A stretch of 64,000 nt of DNA from Gigaspora rosea (taxonomy: Eukaryota; Glomeromycota; Glomeromycetes; Diversisporales; Gigasporaceae): positions 317,081 to 381,080 of the forward strand of contig QKWP01000205.1 in assembly GCA_003550325.1 (NCBI GenBank). The letters are read 5' to 3'. The notes under the pieces are model-generated. The model saw nothing but the letters and a program-made list of their open reading frames with translations. It was not told the DNA's origin and made no database searches. This document shows, piece after piece, positions 34,443-46,126 of this stretch (positions are counted from its first letter, which is position 1; each line of letters starts with the position of its first letter). The translations under genes were made by a program, and so were the position numbers.

Positions 34443-35056
34443 TTTTTTATATAAGATAGATATGCCTAATTTGGTATGGTGCCTAATTTGGTGCACTAAT
34501 GATATCTTACGAACTGTTGACCAGAACCATGTGATTTTGGTACCATTCAATTTGTCTCATCAAGACGAATTGAATGGTACCAAAATTATATGATTCCAAC
34601 TGATATTTCGCAAGATATTATCATTTAACTAAAATAACCTACATATAAGGTAGATATGTCTAATTGGCGCAGTGCCTAATTCGGCATACACTAACGATAT
34701 CTTACGAACTGTTGATCAGAATCATGTAATTCTGGTACCATTCGATTCGCCTTATCGAGCTGAATCTAATGGTACTAAAATTATATGATTCTAACTGATA
34801 GTTCACAAAAATTAAATTAAAGATCTTTAGTGCGCCAAATTAGGCACTGTGCCAAAATAAGACTGTTTTTAGATAAACTCTCAAAAAAGTGATATCTCAT
34901 AATTGAGTGATCGAAATCAGGTGATTTTGGTGCCATTTGATCTGTCTCAATGAGACAAATCAAAAGGTGCCAAAATCATCCAATTCTGATCGATATGTTA
35001 TGTGATATTCATCATAGAACTTAACTGCGCCGAATTAGATATATCTACCTTATGCA
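34443..35056. mobile_element. Foldback element with three internal hairpins
   Basis: The outer inverted ends share TAGATATATCTAATT-like sequence. Inside are three related hairpins at 34525-34597, 34719-34791 and 34914-34987, each built from GTGATTTTGGTACCATTC and its complement around a 4-20 nt loop. CACTAAYGATATCTTACGAA and similar spacers separate them. Non-coding. Confidence 0.75.
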
Positions 35057-35844
35057 AAATTTTTTATAAGTAATAGTCAAATTAATTAGAACAAGAAAAT
35101 ATGATATAATGATTGCAAGCTAACTATAGTGGAGATCACCTAAAGCCAACAAATTTTATATATAGGTGCCAATTTTTTAGCTGCAGTATAGCATAATTGA
35201 CCAATAAAAATGCAGAAAAATTTAATATAAATTTAAATTTGATTAATAAAATTTTAAATTTTGTTAATAAATTTAAATTTGTTATATTTTTTTATATATA
35301 AGCGCCAAATTTGTAAATTATATATAACTTTAAATTAATATAAACTTCCTAAAATAAAAGATACTAAATATTTTTTTTGTGAATTTGTTAGTTTAATTAA
35401 AAAGCTATTAAATATACAAAAACTTTTTTTTAGTTTATTTTATTTTAAAAAACCATACTTTATTTTAACACTTTTACAAAATCGTGACATGTGAATTTGC
35501 CAAAGTTCTTCTATTGTTTGATTACCTAATATTTACAAACTATCTTGTGCTAATAAGTTTCACAAATTTAAGAGCATTTTGTATAATACCATGGTATCAA
35601 GTTCAACAAGAAGTGCATTAACAAAAACAAATTGCTATACATTAGATAAAAAGAAAATCATAAGTTAATAAAAAATAGTGAATATATTAGCAAATATTAA
35701 GATTCACTAAAGATTTAGATGATTTCTAGATTTTTATATTTTTCATAAATTTTGGATCAAATTTTTCTACTCAAATTATTTAATTTTTTCTCGTTTGTAC
35801 GTACGTACATAGTTTTATGTTGATCTACTAATCAATAAATTATA
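35057..35844. other. Intergenic, nothing recognised
   Basis: AT-rich, with a short ACGTACGTACATAG run near 35798. No coding or structural signal beyond composition. Confidence 0.5.
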
Positions 35845-35860
35845 GTTATATCTAAAATAT
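35845..35860. repeat. Target-site duplication of the retroposon, left
   Basis: GTTATATCTAAAATAT, identical to 36878-36893. Confidence 0.9.
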
Positions 35861-36877
35861 TTTTTTTAATAGTAAGGTGACCACTTAGGTACCCTAGCAC
35901 TTTATTGGTCCAAGCGGGTTGGCCCGGTTAATATAACTGTGCCACATATTATATTTGTATAACGAGAGTATAACTAGCCACATGTACAACTTTTGGTTGT
36001 CTAATTTAAGTAGTCTGCCCGAAGGTTCTACACTAAATGCCATACCTGCAACCCAACTAGGGAATTGCCTATTTAAACTCTCTGGCTTCTACCCATGTTC
36101 AATGTTCCTTCCAATATACCTTTTCGAGTAATTCACTATTAAAAGTACCCTGAGGCTTTAGCCAAACACCTATTGGAGGGCATTTGCCTCTGTAGTAAAC
36201 CTGGTAGAGTGATACCTGTCCCACACAGGTATTTACCTACACTTTTGGTAACTTCGCATTCACCGAGGCAAACAACTTGCAGTCAGGGAATTACCCTGCA
36301 ACCGCTACCATTACCTACTACTGCCCTTGTGGAGTTCACTAGACCCCAGTACCCGGTCAGTCACTCTTTGGATCCTTTTCCCCAGTTATCCCAGACTACC
36401 AATCCAGTTGGCCCGGAACGATCGGTCTGCCAGGCTTTAGGTGCCTAAGGTCTCCCTTTTCTTGGTTCATGCTTTTATAACACATGATCTTTTCCTCCGG
36501 TACGACTCTGGCGGCCAGGTTGGTGGGCCCCCTTTGCTATAGGGGCTCTTGCCCGTCCAGTTTTCCGGTTAGTCACCGCTAAGATCCTTTTCCCCGGTAC
36601 CATCGAAAGTTTAGCTACCTCTCCACTCGGGACTTGCCAAATGGGTTTCTGTTTCTCCGGTTCCTTGGATTTGTTTGTGTAGCAAGACACAATTTTGCCC
36701 GAAAGCTCCCATTCAAGATGGTAACCAAGGACTACAGGTAGTGTACCCAATCGATCGACAAGACACAGTTACCTGAACACAGGTCTATTTTTTCAAAAGC
36801 GTCGCCAGTGAGATTTGAACTCTAAACCTGCCACTTGTGGTGACAACTTACCAACTTTTCTAAGTCGCCACACCCTT
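35861..36877 (-). mobile_element. 1,017-bp tRNA-headed retroposon (SINE-like) with 16-bp target duplication
   Basis: On the minus strand it starts at 36877 with a tRNA-like head, runs through ~900 bp of markedly GC-richer body and ends TTACTATTAAAAAAA at 35861. Both sides carry an identical 16-bp repeat ATATTTTAGATATAAC (minus reading; 35845-35860 and 36878-36893). A Pol III-type head, an A-rich tail and a long duplication are the signature of LINE-mobilised SINEs. Two internal ~34-bp repeats (CCGGTYAGTCAC then GATCCTTTTCCCC, at 36352 and ~36568) show internal duplication. Open frames of 91 residues on each strand (36173-36448 and 36475-36750) have no recognised family. Confidence 0.8.
36799..36877 (-). 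other. tRNA-derived head with A- and B-box-like motifs
   Basis: Minus reading GGGTGTGGCGACTTAG, AAAAGTTGGTAAG, then GTGGCAGG and AGAGTTCAAATCTCAC. TGGCGACTTAG...GTTGG resembles an A box, and GAGTTCAAATCTC a B box. TGTCA and TGGCA can form an anticodon stem, but the loop lacks U33 and the T-stem has only three pairs. It is therefore a degenerate tRNA-like promoter, not a working tRNA gene. Confidence 0.6.
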
Positions 36878-36893
36878 GTTATATCTAAAATAT
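36878..36893. repeat. Target-site duplication of the retroposon, right
   Basis: GTTATATCTAAAATAT, identical to 35845-35860. Confidence 0.9.
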
Positions 36894-37328
36894 AATCAGT
36901 ATTGGTATGCTAAATTTAATATAGCAAATATGATCAAGTTATTATGCTTTAATGCTTTTGATTAGTTATACAAACTGTGATCAAAATGCTAAGACTAATA
37001 AACGGTAAATGAAAACATAGAACGAATATTAATGAAAAAGTTATGATCAAGAAAACTATATCATACTATAATATATTAATATATATATATTAGCAAATTA
37101 GTATAGTACATATATACTATACTGATCTGGCAGCTATATATTATAGATGGCTATATTGAATACATACTGGAATGTATTCAATTATTTACAAGCTCAAAAG
37201 CTCTATGCTATGATACTAATTTCTTATAAATATTACTGGTCAAACAAACTGGCCTCAAATGGGCAGTTGGTAGTAAGAGCTCGCTATCACAAAGGCAAAA
37301 GATAAAAAAAATGTGTAGGGAATTCTAC

Positions 37329-37535
37329 ATCAGATTATGTATAACAACGGCATTGGTGTTTCTGAAAATAAAAGGAAGGCATTTGAATAATATTTGAAAT
37401 CTGCAGAACATGGAGAAACTATTGTCAAATTGTAGTTAGTGATTGTTATCGTAAAGAAAAAGGTGCTAATAAAGACAATAAAGAAGTATTTAAATGGTAT
37501 CTAAAAGTTGCTGAATTTGGGATTCGTTGGGACAA
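37329..37535 (+). pseudogene. Sel1-like repeat gene relic
   Basis: The frame reads MYNNGIGVSENKRKAFE, a stop, YLKSAEHGE and, after a frameshift, CYRKEKGANKDNKEVFKWYL then KVAEFG. This is the Sel1/TPR-like repeat pattern (GxGVxxDxxKAFxWYLKAAExG). Sel1 repeats mediate protein contacts and are very numerous in arbuscular mycorrhizal fungi. Only about two repeats remain, with at least one stop and one frameshift, so it is a dead fragment. Confidence 0.65.
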
Positions 37536-37556
37536 GCCATAGTTGGTACTTTTATT

Positions 37557-38471
37557 GGATTCGTATTATTTCACCGACAATCACTTTACAGACATAACAC
37601 TACACCGACAACTATTTTACAGACAAGCTTTTTTTACCGATAAATAACTCGCCGACAATCGATTTGCTGACAAGCATGTTTTTACCGGCACGTTGATTTT
37701 ACCGACATACACTTCAACGATAGTTAATTTTACTAACAAAATCAACTTACTAACAAGTTCATTTTACTGAAAATAGAATTTACTGACAAGATTATTCTAC
37801 CGACAATACAATTCACTGACAAACAATGCGCCGACAAACAATTCTCCAGATGCCTTAAGTATCACGATTGATGCTGAAATTATAGGGTCTCAATTTGAAA
37901 CTATAAGCCCTGCTAAAATCCACATATACTCTATAAATATGAAATCTATACCCAAACCCTACCCTAACTCTATAAGACAAAGACGAAAATAAAACATCCA
38001 AAGAAAATTTTAAAATTTTATATCAAAATAGGTCATAACTTCAGCATCAGACGTGACAATAATTATTATTATCGTCATTAATAAAATGTGCAATTTTTAT
38101 TGTCATTATTAATAAATTGCATAATACGTAATTATTCTTAGTAGTTTATTACATTGCTGTGGTCTCATATGTCAATGAGTTGTACTGTTAGCAATTGTAT
38201 TGTCAGCAAATCATATTGTCGATGAATTGTATTGTTGGTAGAATAAGCTTTTATTTTTGGTAAAATGAGCTTGTCGGTAAGTTGATTTTGTCAGTAAATG
38301 TAACTGTCAGTGAAGTGTGTGTTGGTAAAATCAACTTGTCGGTAAAAAGGAACTTGTCGGTAAATCAAGTGTCGGCAAATTTTGTGTTGGTAAAAAAAGC
38401 TTGTCGGTAAAATGATTGTCGGTGTAGATTGATGTCTGTGAAGTGATTGTTGGCGATTTGATTGCCACCCC
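37557..38471. mobile_element. TIR/foldback element built of ACCGACAA motifs
   Basis: The left arm (37557-37850) carries many TTTACCGACAA-type motifs. The right arm (38170-38471) carries the complement TTGTCGGTAAA. The tip starts GGATTCGTATTATTTCACC. Flanks CTTTTATT (37549-37556) and TTTTTATT (38472-38479) match in 7 of 8 bases, a probable 8-bp duplication. The centre is unique AT-rich DNA. Same family as 46886-47041. Confidence 0.75.
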
Positions 38472-38479
38472 TTTTTATT

Positions 38480-39859
38480 ATATAGGTAGGCCCAAACATA
38501 TATTCAGAACTAATTATTATAGCTTCTAGAGAGACATTAATAGTATAACTATACAAAACCTGTTAAGAAAAAATTCTCAAAAAAACCATATTGCCACAAA
38601 GAGAATTGAATATACACTTATCTTAAACCAGACCTTGTATCAAATATGCAATCACAGTATTCAATTGTACTATAAGGTCCTTGTACTATTGCGAAGCCTA
38701 ATTCCTAGTTCTTGTGCTGCTATTGCAGCCAAGGAGCCAGATTATTAACTATAGGGTTCTCGCAATTGTCAATGCAACTGCAAAATATATTATTGCTTGC
38801 TTCAACATTTAACTTAACAAAGATCAGGCTCCGATATAGTCGTTTGATAGAAAAACTGCCTTTTGGTATTTTCTAACTAATTTTAATATTTTTAATTTTT
38901 ATTAAAGTACTAGTTCTTATTTTAATAAAATATAGAGACTTTTATTGCAATTTAATTTGGCAAGCATGTGCCTTGTTTGTACAAAAAATTTATATGTAGT
39001 AATACCTACTAAAACAATAGTTTTTCTAGCAAAGACCAATATTCGTACTGAGTCATCGTTGAAGGGAGGGATTGGGCAGGAATGATATAGACAGTCTTCC
39101 TACGAGGCAAGTGATATGAAGAGAAAAATAACCTCTTTATAGCAAAGCCTTTGTTAACGGACAAGTCCTTATTCTCCTGTATTTACCATTTGGCCAAAAT
39201 ACCAGATATGTATGATAGTGACATCTGTGGTTTAGCCTGTTACAAGTTTTAGATATGCATTGACAATCATGCATTTTAATTGGTTACTTACCTACTGCAG
39301 CACAAAAAAAATTTGCACTTGGCAATTTTTTGGACCCGGCTGGATATGAAAACCAGTTAATTTTATTTGTATCGCCTAATTAATACTTATGCTAGATTAT
39401 ATCTCAACAACTATATAATATGAACAAAAAATATTAAAAAAGGTAAAATTTAAATCTCAATCTATCTTAAAAAGTTAATTAGATACTCATTTTTAATTAT
39501 ATACAACTTAGATAAATATATAGATTTACTATAATTTTTGTAGATTCTAAATCTTTAAAACTTCAAATACCTGCTTCAATAATTTAAAGAATTCTTTTTA
39601 AAAAAAAACATATAAATTTAGATCAAAATTGCAAAAAAATAGCTAATCAAAATTTATTTTATAAATTATCAACAAATTTTTAAATTATAGAATAATTTTG
39701 TATATCAAACCAAATTTTGGAAATATTTAAAATGGAGCAGATTCTATAATATATATTTTATGAAATTAACTTTAGAGTTGGGGTTATCATATATTAATGC
39801 TAGATAGATTTTAGATAGTTATATATAAACAAAATTAACTTTCTGATATTTTTAATTAA
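38480..39859. other. Intergenic, nothing recognised
   Basis: A slightly GC-richer portion at 38620-38790 and 39040-39290 shows short minus-strand peptides without family signature. The rest is AT-rich spacer. Confidence 0.4.
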
Positions 39860-40003
39860 GGGAGCCTACTTTTATCACCTGATTTTTTAAGGGGGGTCAA
39901 AAATTTTGGAAATTATATATAAGACCTGATAATTTTCATATCTAGGGGGGGGGAGGGTAAGGGCTACTAATAAACTGAAATCAGGTAATAAAAGTAGGCG
40001 CCC
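39860..40003. mobile_element. PIF/Harbinger-type MITE, 144 bp
   Basis: GGGAGCCTACTTTTATCACC and the complement ending GTAGGCGCCC are inverted ends. TAA flanks both sides (39857-39859, 40004-40006). The interior carries a G-run GGGGGGGGGAGGG. Non-coding. Confidence 0.8.
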
Positions 40004-40006
40004 TAA

Positions 40007-40460
40007 TTCATCAAAGTGGATTTAGACTATCATTTTTTGTATTTTGCAGGTTTTTTTACTTTTTGCTTTGCTGAAAATTATCGATTTTCTATAATTTGAT
40101 TGGTTACATATCACATGATTTTGTTCCACTTTATATTGCCCTAAATTTAAAAAATCTTAGACTGCATTTAACAACATTTTCTATACTTTATATAATAGTG
40201 AATTTGCTAATCCTTATGTTCTCTTTTTTGATTCCAAGTATCTTGGAATTTACTAGGTTTGATCATTTAAACTACTGTTAGAATTAGAAAAATGAGCTCT
40301 ACAACTTTCAATTAAAGGCCAAAAAAGGTTTACTTATTAGTTTTTAGAGTTAGAATTAGGATTAAAGTTAAAGTTAAAGTTAGAGAAAATTTTAAAAATA
40401 GCATAACAATTGTGAAAATAGAAAAATACCATGATAGAAATAGTAGCACCTTTATTTATT
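40007..40460. other. Spacer with a foldback-arm fragment
   Basis: ATGAGCTCTACAACTTTCAA near 40291 matches an arm tip of the foldback family (47345-47580). A TTAGAATTAGGATTAAAG-type short tandem repeat lies at 40345-40385. No gene. Confidence 0.5.
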
Positions 40461-40781
40461 TACTATATGTTTCTGAAAATAAGCTACCTCTAAAAGAAGC
40501 TACTATCTCTTATCTTTTAAAAAATTTTTAAAAAAATTAATAGAAGTTGCTACATATAAAAGTCCAAATTTTACTAAGTAAATCTCAAAAGTGCTATTAA
40601 GTAAAGTTGTTAAGAACATCGAAATACACTTACTATAAAAATTTGGTAAAATTTGAACAACTTTTAATTAGTATGATTTTTAATTTTTCAAAAAATTCAA
40701 CAATTTAAAAATAAGCTACCTCTATATTTTTTGTATAACTTTTTGCTAAAAAGTATAGCTTATTTTAGAAACATACAGTAT
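40461..40781. mobile_element. TIR element, TACTATATGTTTCTGAAAAT ends
   Basis: The left end (40461) and right end (TTTTAGAAACATACAGTA, to ~40781) are inverted, sharing TGTTTCTRAAATAAGCTA. Interior AAATAAGCTACCTCT copies recur. Non-coding. Confidence 0.65.
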
Positions 40782-40809
40782 ATACTGTATATTGGTATTT
40801 ACAACTATC

Positions 40810-41140
40810 AAATTCAATTGTTTGTTAGTATAAAAAAAAACTTAAAACGTAAAAGCAGAATATAATTTTAATTACTATTAATATGAAATTGTTATATATT
40901 TTCTGTAAAATAGCTGATTATTCTAAATAAAATTAAAGAAGAACATTTTAATATTTGTAATTCTTTATCTATATTGTTATTTTATATCTTTTTATTATTG
41001 TTTTTTTTACTTTTTGCTCCATTTTCTCCTTTATCTTTTTTTTTTACTTTTTTTCTACTTCTTTTTTCATTTTCTATTAGTTCTATATCTATTTTTTATA
41101 AATTTAATATTGTTTATTAGACTATATTTTCATTATTATT
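40810..41140. repeat. Dispersed copy of the repeat family at 50860-53000
   Basis: Shares AAATTCAATTGTTTG, GTAAAAGCAGAATATAATTT and the T-rich block ending ATTATTATTGG with 50860-51190, same order and orientation. Confidence 0.7.
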
Positions 41141-41559
41141 GGGACACTTAAAGGCAAAATTATTTTCTATTTTTACTACAAAACCAAGTATAATTTTTTA
41201 ATAAAGTAAAGTATTTTAAATCAATTAAAAAGTAATTTCTGGTTTTTGTATTATAATTTTATAATATAGTTTGTTATTAATCATAAGCAATCAATATTTG
41301 TTAATTTTAGTTGGATATTTTTCCAACTAATAGAAGTTTCAAAGTTTTCAAATTTATTTCACCAATTAGACATTTTGTTTTAAATTAAAATAAAGAATAA
41401 TCAAATACTTTTTTATTTTTTTCTGGTCCTAAATCAGAACTTAAAATTTTTTTTATTATTAAATGATAATATATTAAATTCAAACAAAATTTAAATTTAT
41501 AAATATAATAAAAATAATTATAGTGAAAAAATATAATACTGTTGGAATAAAAAAAAATT

Positions 41560-42010
41560 TTATTCTAAAAATAGCATTTAATCTATAATAATTATCTAAT
41601 AAATCTTCCAACTGTTGATTTAAATCATCTTTTTTTTGTTAATTCTTCAATTTTTTTAACAAATCTTTTTCAACTAAATCATTTGATAATAGCAATAAAT
41701 TTTCAACTATTAAATTGTTGCTATTATTTGAAAACGATAAATTTTCATTATCTCTAAATAAAGATATTTTATAATAATACACTATTTTTGAATACTAAAA
41801 AAATAATTTATATAATAAAATTATAAAAATAAATGATAAGAAATTAATAAAAATGAATATAAAGGTTTGTTTCACTAATAAAAATTCTTTAAGATAAATA
41901 TTTTCTGCTTTTTTTGTTTTAAATTCAAGTTCTTTTTGTTGTAATAATTACAAATTTGTTCAATTCTGTTAAATCAAATATTATACTTCTAATCCATCAA
42001 ATATATTTCT
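41560..42010 (-). pseudogene. Membrane/coiled-coil coding relic
   Basis: Minus-strand reading with two stops gives LQQKELEFKTKKAENIYLKE, FLLVKQTFIFIFINFLSFIF then IILLYKLFF (a probable membrane segment), LFRDNENLSFSNNSNNLIVE, LLSNDLVEKDLLKKL and DDLNQQLEDLLDNYYRLNAI. Composition and heptads suggest a membrane-anchored coiled-coil protein. Family not recognised. Similar in style to the relic at 47653-48540. Confidence 0.45.
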
Positions 42011-42045
42011 AATTAAATTATTTAACTTGAGATCTGAATCTTATA

Positions 42046-44394
42046 CATCAGCAAATTATATATACGTAATCTTACATAAAATATTACAGCCCGTAATATT
42101 ATGAAAATCTTATGATCGATACGGTATATTACATAATATATTATGTTATATTACGGTTTTATTACGGTCATTATTTCGAAATATTTCGAAATATATTGCG
42201 AAATATTGCGAAATAGACTAAAACAATGCAAATTACTCTTCTCTACAGGGGTCGCGTACTCATGCAGATCAATAAACTAATGCGCGCAGGAGGTGATATT
42301 TTGATCTTTTCGTATTGTTTCACAATATTTTGCAAATTTTTACAAATTTTTAAAATTTTTTAAAAAATAAATAAACAATATACATATTCGCATAATCATG
42401 CTTTTTTACAGGTTTTCGCAATATTTCGCACAGTTTCGCAATTTAATACAAAATTTTATATTTATTTATTTATTTTTATTATACATTATATTTTACATTT
42501 ATTAAATATATATTTTTTATTAATATTGCATATTTTATTATATATTACATATTATTTTTACATTATAACAAATATTTTAAACTACTTTCGCACTTTGTTG
42601 CCAGTGTTTAAAATAGAAATTTTAATTTACAAGTATATGCACCTGTTATATAAAAAAATACCGGTTCAAAAAAAAAATCTGCATTAGTAAAAAATAATCA
42701 TCAGATCATTGAGGGCGCATAGATGCACGCACCGGTTACTTCAAAAAATTCTGGATCATGCACCATTTGTTGCACCGGCTGAATTTTAAAATGCCAGTAT
42801 ATGCAATATAAAAAACGGTAGATCCGGGTTTTTATCATGCTATTTTATACACTGTTCGTCGCATCTAATTCTATTACTATATACAAAAAACTACTCTAAA
42901 CACTTATTTTCGCTCACCCTACAGTTAGCTATAAAAAAATAAACTATTATATTTCTAATATTTGCTTATATTTGCTTATATTCGCTTATATTTACTCATA
43001 TTCGCTTATATTCGCTTATTCAAAGTTAGATCATTTTCTTGCAAAGTTCTAAAAGAAGTAAAAAATAAAAAATAAATTTAAAAAATAAGTAAAAAAAACA
43101 AACAAAAACAAACTCGAAAAAATATCAAAAAAACAAAAACAAAAAAAAATAAACTATTATATTTGCTTATATTTGCTCATATTCGATTATATTCGATTAT
43201 ATTCGTTCATATTCGTGACTTCTTGCAAAGTGCTAGAGATATTAAAATTGGTGTTCTTGTAAAGTGCTGAAAAAGTCAAGTCATTTTCTTGCAAAGTTCT
43301 GAAAGAAGTAAAGGATAAATAAAATAAATAAAATTAAAAAAAAAGAAAACAAACAAAAAACAAAAATGTAAGCAAACTAAATAAAAAAATAAACGAAGCC
43401 CCAAATCTCTATTTCTCTGAAGTAAGAGTTTATAATCTTGCAATTCAGAAATCGTCGAAGGTTTTTGCAAATTGCCAGAATAAAATAAATTAATAAAAAT
43501 AAAAAAAAAAACAAAAAATAAAAACATGAAACAAAAAAATAAATAAAGCCAAACTTTGCAAGAACTTGCGAAAACTTCTTGAAATTTAGAAATTACCTCT
43601 TGCAAAGTGTTGAAAGGCTAAGTTGGCTTGTACAAAGTGCTAAAAAGTATTGGACTTCTTGCAAAGTGCTAGTGGTAAAGTGTAGAAATAAAATAAAAAA
43701 AATTAAAATATAAAAAAAATAAAAATAAAAATAAAAAAAAAACAAAATGAACCTAAAAAAATGAAACGAAACCAAAAAAAAACAAAAGGAAAACGAAAAA
43801 CAATGTAAAATTGATAAAAGGTCTAGATTATAAACAAAAAAAAAATAAACAAAGATCTAATCTGATTTTGTAGTACAATAATTGAAAATTATCGAAACAT
43901 TTTAAAAATATTAGTCAAACGCATTCTTGATATGATCCAGGTTACAGATTTACTGATCCCAAAATATTTCGAAAGTATTTAAAATATTAAAAAAAAAACA
44001 CTATGCAATTATTAAAGATCTATTAATTGTTATATATCATTACAATTAAAAAGTAAAAAAAAAAAAATAGAAGATCTAATTATAAACAAAAGATCTAATC
44101 TAATCTTGAGCATGAATTTGAATATTGTTGAACTATTTCAAACTATTGTGAAAAATTAGTTTAATGCACGATCCAGGTTACATATCTACTGATCCAGCTT
44201 GGTTTCCTATTCCTAAAATATTTTGAAAGGGTTCGAAATATTTCATAATATATTTCAAAATATTTTGGAATTACTTTCGTAATATTTCGAAAATTTGATA
44301 TTTCGAAATATTTTAAAATATATTACATAATATTTTGATTATATTACGGTCGTAAGATCTTACGTAAGATTACGCTATTATAAATTTGTTGATG
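42046..44394. mobile_element. 2.35-kb TIR element with TA duplication, non-autonomous
   Basis: The ends CATCAGCAAATTATATATAC and the complement of CATCAACAAATTTATAATAG are inverted, continuing with GTAATCTTACRTAA. TA flanks both sides, as in Tc1/mariner elements. Subterminal regions are rich in ATATTTCGAAATAT palindromes. The interior holds TATTTGCTTA tandem repeats (42958-43020, 43160-43220) and repeated CTTGCAAAGTGCT/GTTCT units between 43030 and 43680. No transposase frame is visible; open frames across 43276-43775 are low-complexity. Confidence 0.65.
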
Positions 44395-44529
44395 TAATAC
44401 CAATATTCTATGGAAAATTATTTATGGCAACCCCATATAATCAGCCAAATATATTTAAAATTGGTGATCATATATTAGCTTGTCTCCAGAGTAGATCTGG
44501 ATTTAGATTGATCTACAGATAAATTTAGA

Positions 44530-45380
44530 TTTTTTTTTATTATTATTTTGTTTTTTTTCATTTGTGCTAATGCTTTTTTGGATTTTCTTTAAATAAGTAA
44601 AATTTTTTTTGTTTTTTTTTGTTTTTTTTTTTACTTTAGGAGTACTAACTTTCTTTTTTTTAGTTGCTTCTTTTTTTGGAGTAGTTGTCCTTGGAGTTTT
44701 TGTTCTTGGAGTCATTGTTTTTGGAGTTATCATTTTTGGTTTTTGGAGTTGTTGTTCTTGGAGTCATCGTTTTTAAAGTTGTAGTTCTTGGAGTTATTAT
44801 TCTTGGAGTTGTCGTTCTTGGAGTCATCGTTTTGAAGTCGTCGTTCTTGAAGTCATCATTTTTGGAGTTGTCATTTTTGAAATTATAGTAGAAGTCAAGA
44901 TCTTTGTCAGTTTTAGAGTTTTTTTACTAGTTAGTTTTTTTTTTGTTATGGGTACTAACTTTTTTTTTTAAATATTTCTTTTCTTGAAGTCACCATTCTT
45001 GGAGTTATTTTTCGAGTCACTGTTTTTGAAATTATTGTAATAGGAGTTGAAACCTTTGTCAATTTAAATAGTTTTTTTTTTTTACTAGTTTGTTTTTTTT
45101 TGTTATAAGTACTACTTTCTCTTTTTTTTAGGTGCTTTTTTTCTTGGAGTCGTTATATTAGTAAAAGTTGGAATCTTTGTCAGTTAAGTAGTTTTTTCTT
45201 TTTTTTACTAGTTTGTTTTTTTTGTTATAGGTACTAACTTCTCTCTTTTTTTAAAAGCTTTTTTTCTTGAAATTATTGTTTTTGGAGTTGTCGTTTTTGG
45301 AGTCGTCATTTTCGAAGTCGTTATTCTTGAAGTCGTTATTCTTGAAGTCATTATTCTTGAAGTAATTCTTGAAGTATCAT
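44530..45380. repeat. 15-bp minisatellite (TTGGAGTCGTCGTTC)n with related islands
   Basis: The array core 44680-44880 has a 15-bp period, so both strands stay open: plus LEFLFLES-type repeats, minus TTPRTTTPR/MTPKT repeats with a basic tail. Further islands at ~44980, 45140 and 45270-45370 are separated by T-rich KKKK-coding spacers. It may be a minisatellite or the remains of a low-complexity Thr-Pro-rich gene. I see no start or signal to decide. Confidence 0.6.
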
Positions 45381-45557
45381 TCTTGGGAGGAAGTAGGTGC
45401 TTCTGGCATCTTCGTTTTGTCTCTGTAAAAAATCAGTCGATCTGTTATAGATGTGTAGAGCTGGGCAAAGTTTTTTTTAAATTAGGTTTTTTTTATATAA
45501 ATAAAGTGCAAAGTTGGCATCAGATAATATTTGCATATGTATCGTTATATCATTATA

Positions 45558-45742
45558 CAGTCTAACCCTGCAATAGTCACATCTGAAATAGTCACATTTT
45601 CTTGAGACTTATATACCAATCATTTGCAGTAATATAAAATTAACTCTTGTTATAATAATATGATGTGACTATTATTATGTTTCTCTCGCTATAGTCACGT
45701 TAAGTTTCCGCCAGACAGTGTGACTATAGCAGAGTTAGACTG
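45558..45742. mobile_element. Tc1/mariner (pogo-like) MITE, 185 bp
   Basis: The ends CAGTCTAACCCTGCAATAGT (45558) and the complement CAGTCTAACTCTGCTATAGT are ~25-bp inverted repeats flanked by TA (45556-45557, 45743-45744). CAGT-type tips with TA duplication are known for pogo/Tigger-like elements. Non-coding. Confidence 0.85.
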
Positions 45743-46126
45743 TATATCGTTATATATCATTGATTTTTTTTTTAAAAAAAAAAATTTCAAATTGTACCCA
45801 GTAGTAATAGATAGATAGATTTGCTCTTTTTTTTTTTTTTAACTTGTGGTTTCATTATGCAATATTTTTAGATAATTGATTGATCAAAATTGGTTCCATA
45901 AGTCATATGTTTGACTGATTTGCTTTTCGCAAATCAGTCGTCACATTACTCATGTAATCGATTTTGATTGGTTGATCACAGGTCACCATAGTGATGAGTC
46001 ACCATAAACTAATACCCATATTCTATATACAATATCTAAATAATATTGTTTTGTTAAATATCTTGCTTTTTTGAAAACATTATTTGTAACTTTAGATAGG
46101 CAATAGTACAGTATATGAAATATATA

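Noticed and set aside
36173..36448. 91-residue plus-strand open frame in the GC-rich block
   Set aside because: It lies antisense inside the tRNA-headed retroposon, has no family signature, and is explained by the higher GC content lowering stop frequency.
36799..36877. Functional tRNA gene
   Set aside because: The T-stem has only three pairs and the anticodon loop lacks U33. It fits a SINE head better than a tRNA.
37557..38471. CRISPR-like array (regularly recurring ACCGACAA)
   Set aside because: Motifs are short, unevenly spaced and mirrored as inverted arms in a eukaryotic context; no cas genes.
43276..43775. Phe-rich minus-strand open frames
   Set aside because: Composition artefacts of AAATAAAAAAA-type sequence within a TIR element.
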